Origin: Puccinellia tenuiflora
Lineage: Eukaryota; Streptophyta; Magnoliopsida; Poales; Poaceae
Direction of reading: 5' to 3'
Length of the DNA stretch: 64,000 bases
Assembly: GCA_012064385.1 (NCBI GenBank)
Contig: QRDG01000601.1
Coordinates: 1,224,065 to 1,288,064 of the forward strand
Numbering within the stretch: position 1 is the first letter of the stretch; every line of letters starts with the position of its first letter. Position numbers and translations under genes: made by a program. The notes below the pieces were generated by a model. That model worked only from the letters and a program-made list of their open reading frames with translations. It had not been told where the DNA came from and did no database searches. This document shows, one piece after another, positions 19,621 through 32,172 of the stretch.

Positions 19621-22424
19621 GTCTCCCACTTGCAATAGAGTCAATAATCTAGTTTACATTTTCTCGATCCAACACTCATGAAGTCTAACATTCATGTAGT
19701 CTCAGTGCTGATCATGTTTGCTTGTGGAAGAGGTTCTGTCCGTGCTCTGTACTATACAGTTCTCTATGTTCTTTGCAAACATCAATGTCACCTAATTTGA
19801 CATTACTTTATCATCTCATGATAAACCTATTATCATCACATGATAATTCTCATCATCACATGATGAATATAATATATTTGGTTAAAGAGTGAGATTTTTT
19901 TTCGTTTCCTATTATGCCTACATGACGTATGATCAGTCAAAAGGAACTTTCCCATAGCATGTGCGCCTGGAACTCACTCAGTCTTGAAACAAAATTTCTC
20001 AACCATAATATTATATCTTTCAATTCTTGAATTAAGCATATACTCCTATATGTTGTACACTCAACAAATCGACAGTGCAATCATGTCACTTCGATATTTT
20101 TGATCACGCTTTTGCTGCGCTTCTGCCTTTAAGAGATCTCCAATCTAGTTTGGTTTTATGACTTCAACCAAGTCTACCAATCTCTAAATTCCTTATCTCA
20201 AGTCCACGAAAAATGACTCCTCATTTAACATGTTCTTTTAACAAGAACTTGGGTCACATATCGTCAAATACAAACACATGGTTCTTATATGTTTAGACCT
20301 ATGAACAATTCATAGCGAATTATAACATATCCTCCAACCATCATTTTGTACTGAGTTATCAACTCAATGTTTCACCTATTTCTCACAAGCAGATGAACCT
20401 TTCTTCTCTTGTTCCATTTTGAACTCCTTCAAAATCTTACTTAGGTTTAACATCCTGACATAACGCTTTATCAAACATATCTATCCTCCATTGATACATT
20501 CATCTCCATGGATATTTGACGTTCAAACTAACTTCATAAGTTATACGTTGGTCCTGACTCATTTACAACATTTATGAAATCTCCATTTCACACAAACAAG
20601 ATGTTGTAAACTCCCACTCAAATATACACCATACACATATTAAATTGTGAAGCCACATTGGCTCCCACACAGAAATATGTTATCCTTATATTTGACAATG
20701 ATTTCACTAGCTCCCACTCAAACATATGTCACCACATATTTTGATCTTGGAAAAATAGTTTCTGCTCTAACTTAATATATGTCGCCACATATCTTAATTA
20801 GATCCCACTCAGTTTCTTATGCACTTTCTCGATATTTTGGACACCTCCAAAATCTTAATTAACTTTTAAATCGAGAACTCATATACGAACACTAGTACTT
20901 TGCTAGCTTTAAGTTTTATTTATTCTCTACAAAACCCTTTTGAGGAATAAATATGTGAAACATCACTTTCACAAAATCAAGCAACAATTACTTCGAGATT
21001 CAAACTTAATATAGAATGACTCTTAGTCACTTTCGTATTTAAGGCTTCTATTTCTTCTTTGTAGTTTCATAGGTATATCTTGTTTCTCAGACATGACAAG
21101 TAAATCATGAATATTCTTGAATCCTACTTCTCTCAGAAAAACTTAACTCGAAATTCAATGATCACTATCATTAATTTCTCTTTTAAATATCAAGTCTAAA
21201 CCATTCATGCACTTTTCAAAATGTGCCACTTGGTAATTAAAAGCAAGATCAACCATCTTGATTTAAGTCTCTTTGTTCCATCAATCCTTCTTATCAATGA
21301 AACTCTTTTCACGATAAACCACTAAAACCTTTAGCACAACCAACAAATTGGTTTGCTCCTTTTAGTCTCATATTGTGGAATCTTATTCATAGTCAAACTT
21401 ATGAATATACTACAACATTATTCCCAACAGTCTCTAATTATCTCATAATCTTTGAGACCTCCTTTTCTCATAACTCATATGAAAAATATATGCGAATCAT
21501 ACATAGATCCTTGTTTCTAAACGGAGTGTTTATCAAATAAATCTAAATGTTACAAATAAACCCTAATAAGAAAAAACCCCTTTTTGAGACCACACAACAT
21601 CAAATAGTGCGTGATTACAAAATCTTAGGATATATCAAACGCCTTTGAAATATTCTAAATATTGTAATTTGTGATAACACTTCTCACAAGTTTACATACT
21701 AACATATAACTCAAATATTTTGTCTCTTTTGATCAAATCGAAAAGACTCAATTTTCTTGTTAACTTAACATCATTTAACTCCAGAATTTTATTTGATCTC
21801 ATCAAATATCATAACTTGAATAAATACATCTATTTACTCATATGATGGCGCACACAAAATAATGACATCTAACACTTGCTGAAAATACAACCAACACTTG
21901 TGTTTATTTTTGGCAACTCATGACACACTTCCAAAGGGTGGCATTTTTATTCACACTACTTTAAAACAAGGCGCACGTGTTAAACATCAAAATGTTCTTC
22001 ACAATACTTTGCATGAATAAATGTCATTATTGAGTTTTAGATGTTCTTTTAGTATGTTTCATATTTATAAATGTTCAAAAAATTTATCATCTAGATTATA
22101 ATAAAAATAATACATTTATAATCGAAAACTTGTGATTTCCAAAAAGGATCACTCATGAAAATAGAACAACCATTGTCTTTAACATGAATAACCGTCTCAC
22201 ATAAGCAATACACACTAATCAAAATCACACTTAGTTCGATTACAAAACTTGTTCAAATCCTCTAATCAAAATGATAAATGTAGAGAAAGATCGTTGCCAG
22301 CATCAACTCCTTGATTGCCATCATTCCGCACGCGAGAAGGTAGCAACATAAAATATCAACGCCCACAACTCCTTGTGTTCTAATCGCACCAACATCTACG
22401 AATAGATCTAGGCTCTGATACCAC
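19621..22424 (-). other. Non-coding interior of the LARD-like element
   Basis: About 2.8 kb of AT-rich DNA without any frame above noise. It lies between the purine tract at 19621 and the primer-binding site at 22412-22423. Absence of gag/pol is direct observation; dependence on a helper is known for such elements. Confidence 0.85.
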
Positions 22425-24539
22425 TAAAGGGGTCGTTGCATAGAAAACAAAAAATTTCCTACGTAACAAGCGGAAGAAACCTCAACGGATCTAGATCTAT
22501 TAGACGAAGGTAGCGAAGATGAGATCCAATCTCTTACCCTCGAAGAACGAACAAAGCCTTTTGTCGATGCAGGGGTTGGTCTCTCGATCCCCGCAACTAG
22601 ACGCATCTAGTCGCGAGGAGATGTATTATCCACGCGATCCAATCTGATGGAGCACCGCACGAGCAGCGCCTCCATGGTATCCACACGTACGGCTCGATGT
22701 AGACTCCGCCTTCTTGATCCCGCAAGCAAGGAGGGAGTGGCTAGATAGATCTCGGCACCATGACAGTTGTGGTGGCGTTGATGGTGCAGATCTCCACGAG
22801 CAGGGCTTCGCCTAAGCCATGGCAAGAGGAGGAGGACGAGGAGATGGTGCAGCAACCCTACGGCTAGGGGTGGGGCAGCAACTTTGGTGGAGAAGATGGC
22901 GGCAGCCCTACGGGAGGGGTGGCGCCAAGGGGAGGTGGTGAGGGGTGCGGCTAGGGTTTGGTGCGGCCAGGACTTGGTCCCCTTGTTCCGCACCCCTCCT
23001 CACCTTATATAGGTGGCGGCTAGGGCAAGGGGTGGGGCGCCAGCCCTAGGGCTTGGATGGCTTGGCCCCCAAGCTAGGGTTTGGGGCGCCTCCCCTTTGG
23101 GCCCCTTGGCCCTTAGCCGCACGGGCCTAGGAGGTTGGTGCGGCCAGCCCATGAGGCTACTGCACCACCCCTATGGTCCATGTGGGCCCCATACTCCTAT
23201 GGGCCCCACTTCTAGAACCTTCTAGAAAATTTCGGTACCCTGCCGAAATATTCCGGAACCTTTTTGATACCTCCGGAAACCACTTTCCTTATATGAATCT
23301 TATTCTCCGGACTCTTCCGGAACTCCTTGTGATGTCCGGGATCCCATCCGAGACTCCGAATCACCATTCATTCATATCATCAATTATCTCATCGCTAACC
23401 CTAGCTACATCGGAGCGTTAAGTGTGTGACCCTACGGGTTCGAGAATATGCAGACATGATCAGATCAATAATCAATAGCGGGACTGGGATGCCCATATTG
23501 ACTCCTACATATTCAATGAAGTTCCTTATCGATTGAACCACGATGCCGGAGATTCTCAATCTCGTATACGATTCCCTTTGTCTCACCGATATTTAACTTG
23601 CCCGAGATTCGATCATCGATATCTCCTTATCTAGTTTCATCTCGTTACCTGGCAAGTTCTCTTTACTCGTCCATAATATAGGATCACCATGATTACCACT
23701 TAATCACATGGTTGCAAACTTTTCTGATGCTATATTACCGAGAGGGCCCAGAGATATCTTTTCAGTAACAACGAAGGACAAATCCCACTCTTGATTCATG
23801 TCACTGATGCATCTAAAATGCATACATGAACTTTGCACTATAATACTTATATTCCATTCATATTTGCATCATATAAGGGGTATATTACTGTTATTTAATG
23901 ATTTTTGGTAATTAATAATGATTTCCCCTTTTTATGTAATTAATCCTGCGCAGGCAGAAAACCCCTATTTCTTTCCTTATTTGTTTCAGGGCTTTAACGA
24001 CGTCATAATGAGCTATGAATTTACGGGGGTCATTATTTTGGAAGGAGGAATACATTGGAGCGAAAGAAGCAAGCGAAAGAAGGCCGGAGGGCCAAAATAG
24101 GGGGCCCCACGCGGCTACAGTACCAGGCCACGTGGGCCCACCTAATTCAGCCCTCGTGGCCCCGTTTGTGTAGATCCTTCGCCCAGAAGCATCCTCGTGA
24201 CCTAAAAACGCCTATATAAAGGGTCCCCCGACGTTCTTCAAGGAGAGAGCCACCACACGAGAGAAACAAGAAACAGAGACCAGGAGGCTGCAGATTGGAG
24301 GGGGAAAACTTCGGCGGAGCCCTGCCGGAGAGGTCTCCTTCTTCTCCATCGACATATCCACCGTCTCCATGATGAAGAGGGAGTAGTCCACCTCTGGACT
24401 ATGAGTTTGTGGCAGTAGCATATGTATCTCTCTCTCTTGAGCTTCACTAATTAGCACCGTATGAGCTGCTGAACATGATTACGGTCACCATTGTATTACC
24501 ATTGTGGTGGATCTTTATATGAGTTAATATATGTTGAGA

Positions 24540-26259
24540 CACTACTAGGAAATAGGCTATCAGTGGCGCACCTTTTCACAATTCTGTGGCGCATCCCTGG
24601 AAATAGTGGATGCGCCACTAAATCCTCGCCACTAAAATATATTTTTGTGGCGCACGCCGGTGGTGCGCCACAGAAATGCCAAATTCTGTGGCGCATCCCA
24701 GCACCGTGCGCCACAGAAATATTTTAGTGGCGCATCCCACCTTGGTGCGCCACAGAATTTTTTTTGAATTTCAAAAAAAGGGCGGCCAGATCTAGATCCA
24801 GATCTGGATCTAGATCTGGCCGCCGGAATTTCGCCGGAATTTTGCCGGAATTTCGTCGGAGCTCGTCGGAGACCGTGTTGCCTTGGGTGGAGGAAGGGGT
24901 CGTCGGAGGTCACCGGATGAGGTCGCCGGAGTGGAGGAGGAGGTCGCCGGAGTGGAGGCCGAGGTCACCGGAGTGGAGGAGGAGGTTGCCGGTGGTGGAG
25001 GAGGTCGCCGGAGGTGGAGGAGGAGGTCACCGAAGGTGGAGGAGGTCGCCGGAGGTGGAGGAGGAGGTCACCGAAGGTGGAGGTCGTCGGGGTTGTGGAG
25101 GTGGTCGCCGGGGTGGTGAGGAGGTCGCCGGAGTTGTGGAGCTCGCCGGAGTTGTGGAGCTCGCCGGAGTTGTGGAGGAGGTCGCCGGAGGTGGAGGTGG
25201 AGGTGGAGGTGGAGGAGGAGTAGAGAAGATGTGGAGTAGAGGAGAAGAGATGGAGGAGGGAGGAGAAGGGGAGAGAAGTGTAGAGGAGAAGGGAAGAGGA
25301 GAAAGAAAGAGGAGAAGTGGAGAGAGAAGTGGAGAGAGAAGTGGAGGGAGAATTGGAGTAGATGAGAAGAAAAGGGGAAAAGAGAGGGAGATGAGGGCGC
25401 CGGCGGGATTCAAATTTTGAATCTCACAATTCTGTGGCGCATGGGCTAGACATGCGCCACAGAATTTTTTTTTCCTTTTTTTGAATTTTTTTGATTTTGC
25501 TGGGAAAATTCTTCTGTTGGCCATAACTTTTTTTTCGTTTGGAATTTTGAAAATCTAAAAAAAGGCTAACCGGGTAAACCCCGGTGAGGGCGGTTCCGAA
25601 ATTTTCTCTAGTTTTTTTTAAGGTATTATACGCATTTTTTCGACGTCGTATGCAAAAGTTATGGCCAATTTAATATTTCTTCACCTACTATTGGAAAAAA
25701 GGTCAAAATGTGTATTTCAAATTTTTCCAACAAACTAGACCCTAAACCTTCCATATATCTAAAAGGATTTTATTTTTTGAATTTTTTATCATTTTCTTTC
25801 CCTACGTGCAAAACTAAAAAGGCGATCCACGGGGGGGGGGGGGGGTGGGATCTGAAATCCGGGCACAATTCTGTGGCGCATGGGGCCACATGCGCCACAA
25901 AATTGTTACTTTCTGTGGCGCATGTGGCCCCATGCGCCACAGAATTGTGATTTCTTGTGGCGCATGTGGCCCCATGCGCCACAGAAAGGGCACCCACCCA
26001 ATCTTTGGTGCCGGGGCCACCATATTTCTGTGGCGCATGCGTCTAGATGCGCCACAGAAATATGTCTTTCTGTGGCGCATGTGGCCCCATGCGCCACAGA
26101 AAGACATATTTCTGTGGCGCATCTAGACACATGCGCCACAGAAAGACATATTTCTGTGGCGCATGCCAAGTGGTGCGCCACAAAAAAACAATTTAGTGGC
26201 GCATGGAATAATGGTGCGCCACAAATAGCATTCCACCTATAGCTAGTTTCCTAGTAGTG
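24540..26259. mobile_element. Non-autonomous CACTA 'X', TSD AGA
   Basis: Termini CACTACTAGGAAATAGGCTA (24540) and TAGCTAGTTTCCTAGTAGTG (to 26259) are inverted. The duplication AGA is at 24537-24539 and 26260-26262. Subterminal inverted units TTCTGTGGCGCA...TGCGCCACAGAA recur at both ends (24565-24760 and 25866-26225), pairing as hairpins. There are no transposase genes. The interior holds a purine-rich GGAGG-type low-complexity tract (24880-25400) and a core shared with element 'Y' (25440-25860 here, 52130-52520 there). Confidence 0.95.
24880..25400 (+). repeat. GGAGG/GCCGG low-complexity tract in CACTA X
   Basis: Irregular tandem units around GAGGTCGCCGGAGTGGAGGA give open frames in several phases on both strands (Gly/Arg/Glu or Pro/Ser rich). 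The strand bias (purine-rich plus strand) and lack of any domain argue against a gene. Outer arms near 24784-24835 carry AGATCTAGATCCAGATCTGG palindromes. Confidence 0.8.
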
Positions 26260-27766
26260 AGATTGCAATGTTATATTTCAGTTATGAAAGTAGATGCATA
26301 TTATGTACCCCGTTCTTGTATCCTTGTTATGATCAAGCATGTTTATGAGAGCGTGTGTGGGGGAATGTGTGCATTAGTTGGAGTAACGGGGGTGGTGAAG
26401 TGATAAGCTGACAACTTAATATCATGATCCATTGAGTGTTTACCTTACTTTGTTACCTCACTAGGGATAAACCAAAATACCATGTTGTAGGGTAGGAGTG
26501 ACATGCCTCTACCTAAGACTAGATCCATCATGTGTTTATTTTCACTTCATGTCATTAATCTTAAAGCTATACTCTGATGTTATCTTAATTACTAAGGTGC
26601 ATGATTTAGTTCACATTTTGGTGGAGTAGAAGTGAGACTAATAATCAAAAGGTCTCTATGTTAGGACGTGATGCCCATATAATTAGTAACATGTCATTAA
26701 CCTTGTTTGCAATCTCATATGTTAAATCTATGTCTACTCATTTGCCACACTAGAGTGCATGTGTGAAACCATGAACCCTGGTCCATTTTTAATCATAAGA
26801 AACAACTTTCCAACCACTTTTATGCATCTTTTACATTCAGCCATTTTAAAATCAGAAAATACAAAAACACTTTTACTTCTTGCATTCACATATAAAAACC
26901 CCAAAAATACCATCCATCATCATTACTATCATCCTTGCATACTTATTCACCACCATTGCATTTTTATTTACTGTTTTGCATTCATTATCATCTTAATATC
27001 ATTCTCACACCTTGTGCTTGACAACCACTTTGTGAGGTTGACGGCACAAAGCAATCTATTTTGTTTGCAGGAAATCTAGAGAAGGACAAGAAGATAAAAT
27101 CCACACTACTGATTCCCCGAGAGTTCGATATTAAACCCTCGAGTCACCTTCTAGGGGAAAAACTACCACTTCTACATACTCTGCACTTGGAGGCTCAACC
27201 TATCCCTAATATATTATCTTCCTTTCAGGGTATCAAGAGTACTTGTTGGCGTTGTTGAGGGAGAAGAACACTCTCATCAATCCCGTCATCAGTCACCCAA
27301 CAAATACCATCGGAAATACCCAGAAAGCCACCTTTATAATCACCCAGTTACGAAGTGACATTTGATGTCCATAAAGTATTCCTCCGGTAAACGGGAGTGA
27401 CATAATCTCATGGTCTAAGGAAACTATACTTGGCATATCTTAAAAGCGTTGGCAATGAAACTGTGTGACACGATCAATTGCAACTCTTTATTATTTGGGT
27501 CTTGTCCATCACATCATTCTCCTAATGATGTGACTCCGTTATCAAGTGACTATAAGAAGTCCATGGTTAGTAAACTCTAACCATCTCTTGACTAACGAAC
27601 TAGTATAGTAGAGGCTTACTAGGGACACCTGGTTGTTTATATTCCACACATGTATTATGTTTCCGGTTAATACAATTATAGCATGGATAATAAACTATTA
27701 TCATAAACATGAATATGCTAATAAACCATTTTATTATTGCCTCTAGGGCATATTCCCAACAGTGCC

Positions 27767-30594
27767 CGCCATAAATAAGAATCTTGTTAGCGCATCTCTT
27801 CTGTGTTGAGATGGTTACAAGTTATCTTTTGAGTCCAATATAATTTGTAGTGCCAAAGTTTGGAACTTTCGTTGGTAAAGGGCTATGAGTGTGGAGGCTT
27901 GTTCCGCCTATCTTTGTCAGACATTTGCAATAATATTGTTAATCATGTTTGCTCAGCCAGTGTATCAAATGTCTGGCATTCATGTCTTTGTCATATTTTG
28001 GTTGTATAACGTGACTAGCGAAAATGAGTTTTGATCCCTAAATTCACTATTGTTAATGGCTCTAAGTGTCACGTATGTGTCAAACAAAGCTACCACGCAA
28101 GTCTCATATGACTCCGGAGGCAAGATATTTGGCACCACTAGAGCTTATACATTCAGATCTTTGTGAGATGAATGGCTTGTTGTCAAAAGTTAGAAAGAAA
28201 TATTTCATGACGTTGATCGATGACTCCACTAGATATTGTTACGTGTATCTCCTTAAATCAAAAGATGAAGCTTTACATTTCTTCAAAATCTATAAAGCCG
28301 AAGCAGAAAACCAGCTCGATCGAAAGATCAAGAGACTTAGGTCTGATCGTGGTGGAGAGTATTTTTCCAATGAATTTGACTCTTTTTGTGCGGAACATGG
28401 TATAATCCATGAGAGGACGCCTCCCTACTCACCCCAATCAAACGGGGTGGCCGAAAGAAAGAACCGAACTCTGACTGATTTGGTTAACGCCATGTTAGAC
28501 ACTTCGGGTGTGTCCAAGGCATGGTGGGGGGAGGCAATATTGACTGCGTGTCATGTCCTAAACCGAGTTCCCACAAAGAACAAAAAAATAACTCCATTCG
28601 AGGAATGGGAGAAGAAAAGGTTAAAACTCTCTTACTTACGGACTTGGGGTTGTTTGGCAAAAGTCAATATACCAATTCCCAAGAAGCAAAAGCTTGGACC
28701 AAAAACTGTGGATTGTGTTTTTCTGGGCTATGCATTTCATAGCATTGGATATAGATTTTTGATTGTAAAATCTGAGGTATCCGACATGCGTGTTAGTACA
28801 ATAATGGAGTCAAATGATGCGACTTTCTTTGAGGATATCTTTCCCATGAAGGATAAGCCTAGTTCATCAAATCAGGAGATGCCTAACACATCTAGTCAGG
28901 AATTAGCTACAATTCCTGAACCCACTATTCCGATGGAACACTTCGATAATCCTTTGAAGGATGACAATGAAATTCCTAAAAGGAGCAAGAGACAAAGGAC
29001 CGCAAAATCCTTTGGTGATGATTTCATTGTGTACCTCGTGGATGACACTCCTAGGACTATTTCAGAAGCTTATGCATCTCCTGATGCTGACTACTGGAAG
29101 GATGCTGTCCGCAGCGAGATGGATTCCATCTTGGCTAATGGTATCTGGGAGATCACTGATCGTCCTTATGGGTGCAAACCTGTAGGATGTAAGTGGGTGT
29201 TCAAGAAGAAGCTTAGGCCCGATGGTACTATCGAAAAGTACAAGGCACGGGTTGTGGCCAGGGGTTATACCCAAAAGGAAGGTGAAGACTCCTTTGATAC
29301 TTACTCACCTGTCGCCAGACTGACCACCATTCATGTGCTACTATCATTGGCTGCCTCACACGGTCTTCTTGTTCATCAAATGGACGTTAAGACGGCTTTC
29401 CTAAATGTAGAGCTGGAAGAGGAAATTTACATAGAATAGCCAGATGGTTTTGTAGTACATGGTCACGAAGGAAAGATGTGCAAGTTATTGAAGTCCCTAT
29501 ATGGTCTCAAGCAAGCCCCTAAGCAGTGGCATGAAAAGTTTGAAAGAACGTTAACTGCCGAAGGCTTTGTTGTAAACGAAGCTGACAAATGTGTGTACTA
29601 TCGCCATGGTGGGGGCGAGGGAGTTATTTTGTGTTTGTACGTCGATGACATATTAATTTTTGGGACTAACCTTAATGTGATTAAGGAGGTCAAGGATTTC
29701 TTATCTCGTTGTTTTGAGATGATGAGTCTAGGAGTAGCTGATGTTATCTTAAACATCAAGCTGTTGAGAGATGACGATGGTGGGATTACTCTGCTTCAAT
29801 CCCACTACGTGGACAAGGTCTTGAGTCGTTTTGGGTATAGCGACTGCAAGCCTTCTCCAACACCGTATGATCCCAGTGTGTTGCTTCGAAAGAATCGATG
29901 AATTGCTAGAGATCAATTGAGATACTCGCAGATTATTGGCTCCCTTATGCATTTGGCTAGCGCCACGAGGCCTGACATCTCTTTTGCTGTAAGTAAACTG
30001 AGCCGGTTTGTTTCAAATCCAGGAGATGATCATTGGTATGCTCTTGAGAGGGTTATGCGTTATTTGAAAGGCACTGCGAGTTATGGTATTCACTATACCG
30101 GGTATCCGAGGGTACTGGAAGGTTATAGTGATTCAAATTGGATATCTGATGCTGATGTGATTAAGACCCAAAGTGGATATGTATTTACACTTGGTGGTGG
30201 CGCTATTTCGTGGAAGTCTTGCAAGCAGACCATCTTAACGAGGTCAACTATGGAAGCAGAACTCACAGCACTAGACACTGCCACTGTTGAAGCTGCGTGG
30301 CTTCGTGAGCTCTTGGTGTACTTACCTGTGGTTGAAAAACCAATAACCGCCATTCTAATGAACTGTGATAATCAAACTATGATCATCAAAGTGAACAGTT
30401 CTAAGGATAATATGAAGTCATCAAGGCATGTGAAGAGGAGATTAAAATCTGTCAGAAAAATGAAGAACTCCGGAGTTATTGCATTGGATTATATCCAAAC
30501 ATCTAAAAATTTGGCAGATCCCTTCACAAAGGGTCTATCACGCAATGTGATAGATAATGCATCGAAGGAGATGGGTATGAGACCCACGGTATGA
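27767..30594 (+). pseudogene. Copia pol: integrase, reverse transcriptase, RNase H
   Basis: This is the continuation of the Copia polyprotein after the nested insertion. The first 300 bases are frameshifted and the zinc-binding HHCC part is decayed. From 28066 one frame runs to 30594. It carries integrase (HSDLCEMNG, FMTLIDDSTRYC, SDRGGEYFSNEF, IIHERTPPYSPQSNGVAER), reverse transcriptase (CKWVFKKKLRPDGTIEKYKA, MDVKTAFLN, LCLYVDDILIFG) and RNase H (SGYVFTLGGGAISWKSCKQ, TRSTMEAELTALD). Two in-frame stops break it: TAG at 29437-29439, where related proteins have Gln (IYxEQPDGF), and TGA at 29899-29901, where Arg is expected. Both fit C-to-T change. Confidence 0.92.
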
Positions 30595-31155
30595 GTTGTT
30601 TGCAGTGGCAACCCACTCTATGTGATCGGAGATCCCGTGAAGTAGAATTGGGAGACAAGCTGTTGATCAACTGAGAGAAGAGTATCCTTACTTTATACAA
30701 TACCACTCCGTGAAGATGTAATACTCTTCTGAACTGCATGGCAGGTTGATGTATATCTTAATGTGTTCCAAGAGTCTTTTATTTTAAAGAAGAGATGTTG
30801 TCCTGCAGAACATCTTTTGAGGAACACACCTATATGAGTCTGACTATCAAACGTCGCAGTCTATGAGAGTTGGGTGCTCTCTAATAAATTCATGAAAGGT
30901 CCTGGAGTATGACGTATAAGCTCCACCCGCGGGGAAGTCCCACGGTAGCCCAGTATCGGTCAAGACTTTGTGTGAAGCTAGATTCGCAGAAAACTTGCAG
31001 TTCAAAGCACAATCCACTGTTCAAGTTGCAAACTAGTGTAACATGAAGTTCTAGGTGGAAGTTCAACATAACAGTCTCCACTACAGTACCGGTATATAAA
31101 CAATGTTTCAGAAACTAAGGCAAATTCTATGTGCCTCTAGGATCTGGTGGGGGAT
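30595..31155 (+). other. Copia 3' non-coding region and polypurine tract
   Basis: No frame of note lies between the RNase H stop and the 3' LTR. It ends with the polypurine tract TGGTGGGGGAT directly before TGTTGG at 31156. Confidence 0.8.
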
Positions 31156-32167
31156 TGTTGGAATTTTGGCCCAAACAGCCGGCCCTTTTAATTAATCCAA
31201 TAATTCCTGAAAATCCTAGAGGCCCATGTGGCCCATTCATGCATGGCAAGAGGTGGGACAAAAAGTTTAGTCCCATACCGCTAGTTGGGAGAGAGTTTCA
31301 CCAGCTTATAAGGTGAGCCTTTCTACCACTAGTATGAGGCATAGAAAAGGGAGAGAATAAGAGAGAGCCACACGCGCGCTCCTCCTCCGCCGCCCGCCTC
31401 GCCACACCTCGCCTCGTCACGACACGTCACGATGCGCCGCGGGTTGCGGGAATGAGCCGAGCCGATGGCTATATTTTTGTCACGCGCCACGCATGATTGG
31501 AATACGAACGGGTGCGCAGAAGCTGAAACGTTTTGCTTAGTGGACAATTAATTCGAACCTGAGTGCTTCCTATTCAGTTCGTCTTCTGTCTCTTCGTTTC
31601 ATATCCCACGCAGCCTGTTCGCCTTCTCCTCTGTGTCTATAAAAGAGAGGTCGCTCCTCTCCAGAAAGAGACACAACAGCCACACCTCTCATGCGCCTGC
31701 CTCCTGGTTCTCGAGCTTTGCGCCACCGATCAAGACCTCTCCATCCCGTTCTGCAGCGTGCACCGCGGGACGGGACAGTAGGCCTCCGGAACCCCGCCTC
31801 TCGTGATACTGTACGGGAGAGGGGCGATAAAGTTTTTGGGGAGCGCTTCCGCACGACTACTGACCTTTTTGTCAACACGAACACCGACGACTTCTTCCCA
31901 AACAACGACTACTTCCCCGACGTCAACGACATCTTCGGCGACATGAGCACCGACGGCGCCAACAGGTCTTCCTCCAACACCCCGTACGTGCTTCGTATAG
32001 TGTTTGTAGCAATTTGTGTCGAATTGCTATTTGCGTACTCTCTAGAATTGCTAATTCTGTACTCTCTGTTAGATTGCATAACTAGTTTAATTCACGTTTT
32101 ATTAGTCATGTTTTATCTACTGCTTTTAAGGATTAAATCATGTGGAAATTTCCTAATATTTTCAACA
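31156..32167 (+). repeat. 3' LTR of the Copia element
   Basis: It matches the 5' LTR from TGTTGGAATTTT to TTTTCAACA, with a TATA box TATAAAA at 31638-31644. The coding-like segment is kept (31691 to about 31986). Here the frame from ATG 31691 reads through to the donor site, owing to a 2-base difference from the 5' LTR near 31830. Confidence 0.93.
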
Positions 32168-32172
32168 GCATC

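Larger units (their letters stand above)
23805..27291 (+). mobile_element. Solo LTR (TGATGCATC...GTCATCA), TSD GTCAC
   Basis: The sequence begins TGATGCATCTAAAATGC and ends CCCGTCATCA, flanked by GTCAC at 23800-23804 and 27292-27296. A TATA box (CTATATAAAGGG, about 24211) lies in the left half. There is no primer site, polypurine tract or coding region, so it is a single LTR left after recombination. It is 1764 bases long once the nested CACTA at 24540-26259 and its duplication are removed. Superfamily not assigned; the size and promoter layout would fit Gypsy. Confidence 0.85.
17767..27761 (-). mobile_element. Non-autonomous LTR retrotransposon (LARD-like), minus strand, TSD GTGCC
   Basis: Two LTRs in minus orientation begin TGTTGGGAATATGCCCTAGA (at 27761 and 19620) and end near ACGACCCCTTCA (17767) or ...TTTA (22425). 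The target duplication GTGCC is at 17762-17766 and 27762-27766. Reading across it restores the Copia frame (HHVP|IxKNL). A Met-tRNA primer site TGGTATCAGAGC lies at 22412-22423 (minus) next to the 5' LTR. A purine-rich tract (ATTGCAAGTGGGAGAC, minus) abuts the 3' LTR at 19621. The 2.8-kb interior has no coding frame, so movement must depend on proteins from other elements. Confidence 0.93.
22425..27761 (-). repeat. 5' LTR of the non-autonomous element, split by a solo LTR
   Basis: The LTR occupies 22425-23804 and 27297-27761, with 23805-27291 inserted and GTCAC duplicated. Its interior end reads TAAAGGGG where the other LTR has TGAAGGGG, a loss of the canonical terminal dinucleotide in this copy. 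Confidence 0.92.
15620..32167 (+). mobile_element. Copia LTR retrotransposon with nested insertion, TSD GCATC
   Basis: The 5' LTR is 15620-16629 and the 3' LTR 31156-32167. Both begin TGTTGGAATTTT and end ATTTTCAACA. The 5-base target duplication GCATC is at 15615-15619 and 32168-32172. A polypurine tract (GGTGGGGGAT) precedes the 3' LTR. The order gag-protease-integrase-RT-RNase H identifies the Copia superfamily. The bases after the 5' LTR do not give a clear Met-tRNA primer site. The LTRs differ by many substitutions and small indels, so the insertion is old. It is interrupted by the element at 17767-27761. Confidence 0.95.

Noticed and set aside
24764..25524. Gly/Arg/Glu ORF (plus) and Pro/Ser ORF (minus) in CACTA X
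   Set aside because: Low-complexity GGAGG tract; frames open because of composition, extending into subterminal repeats.
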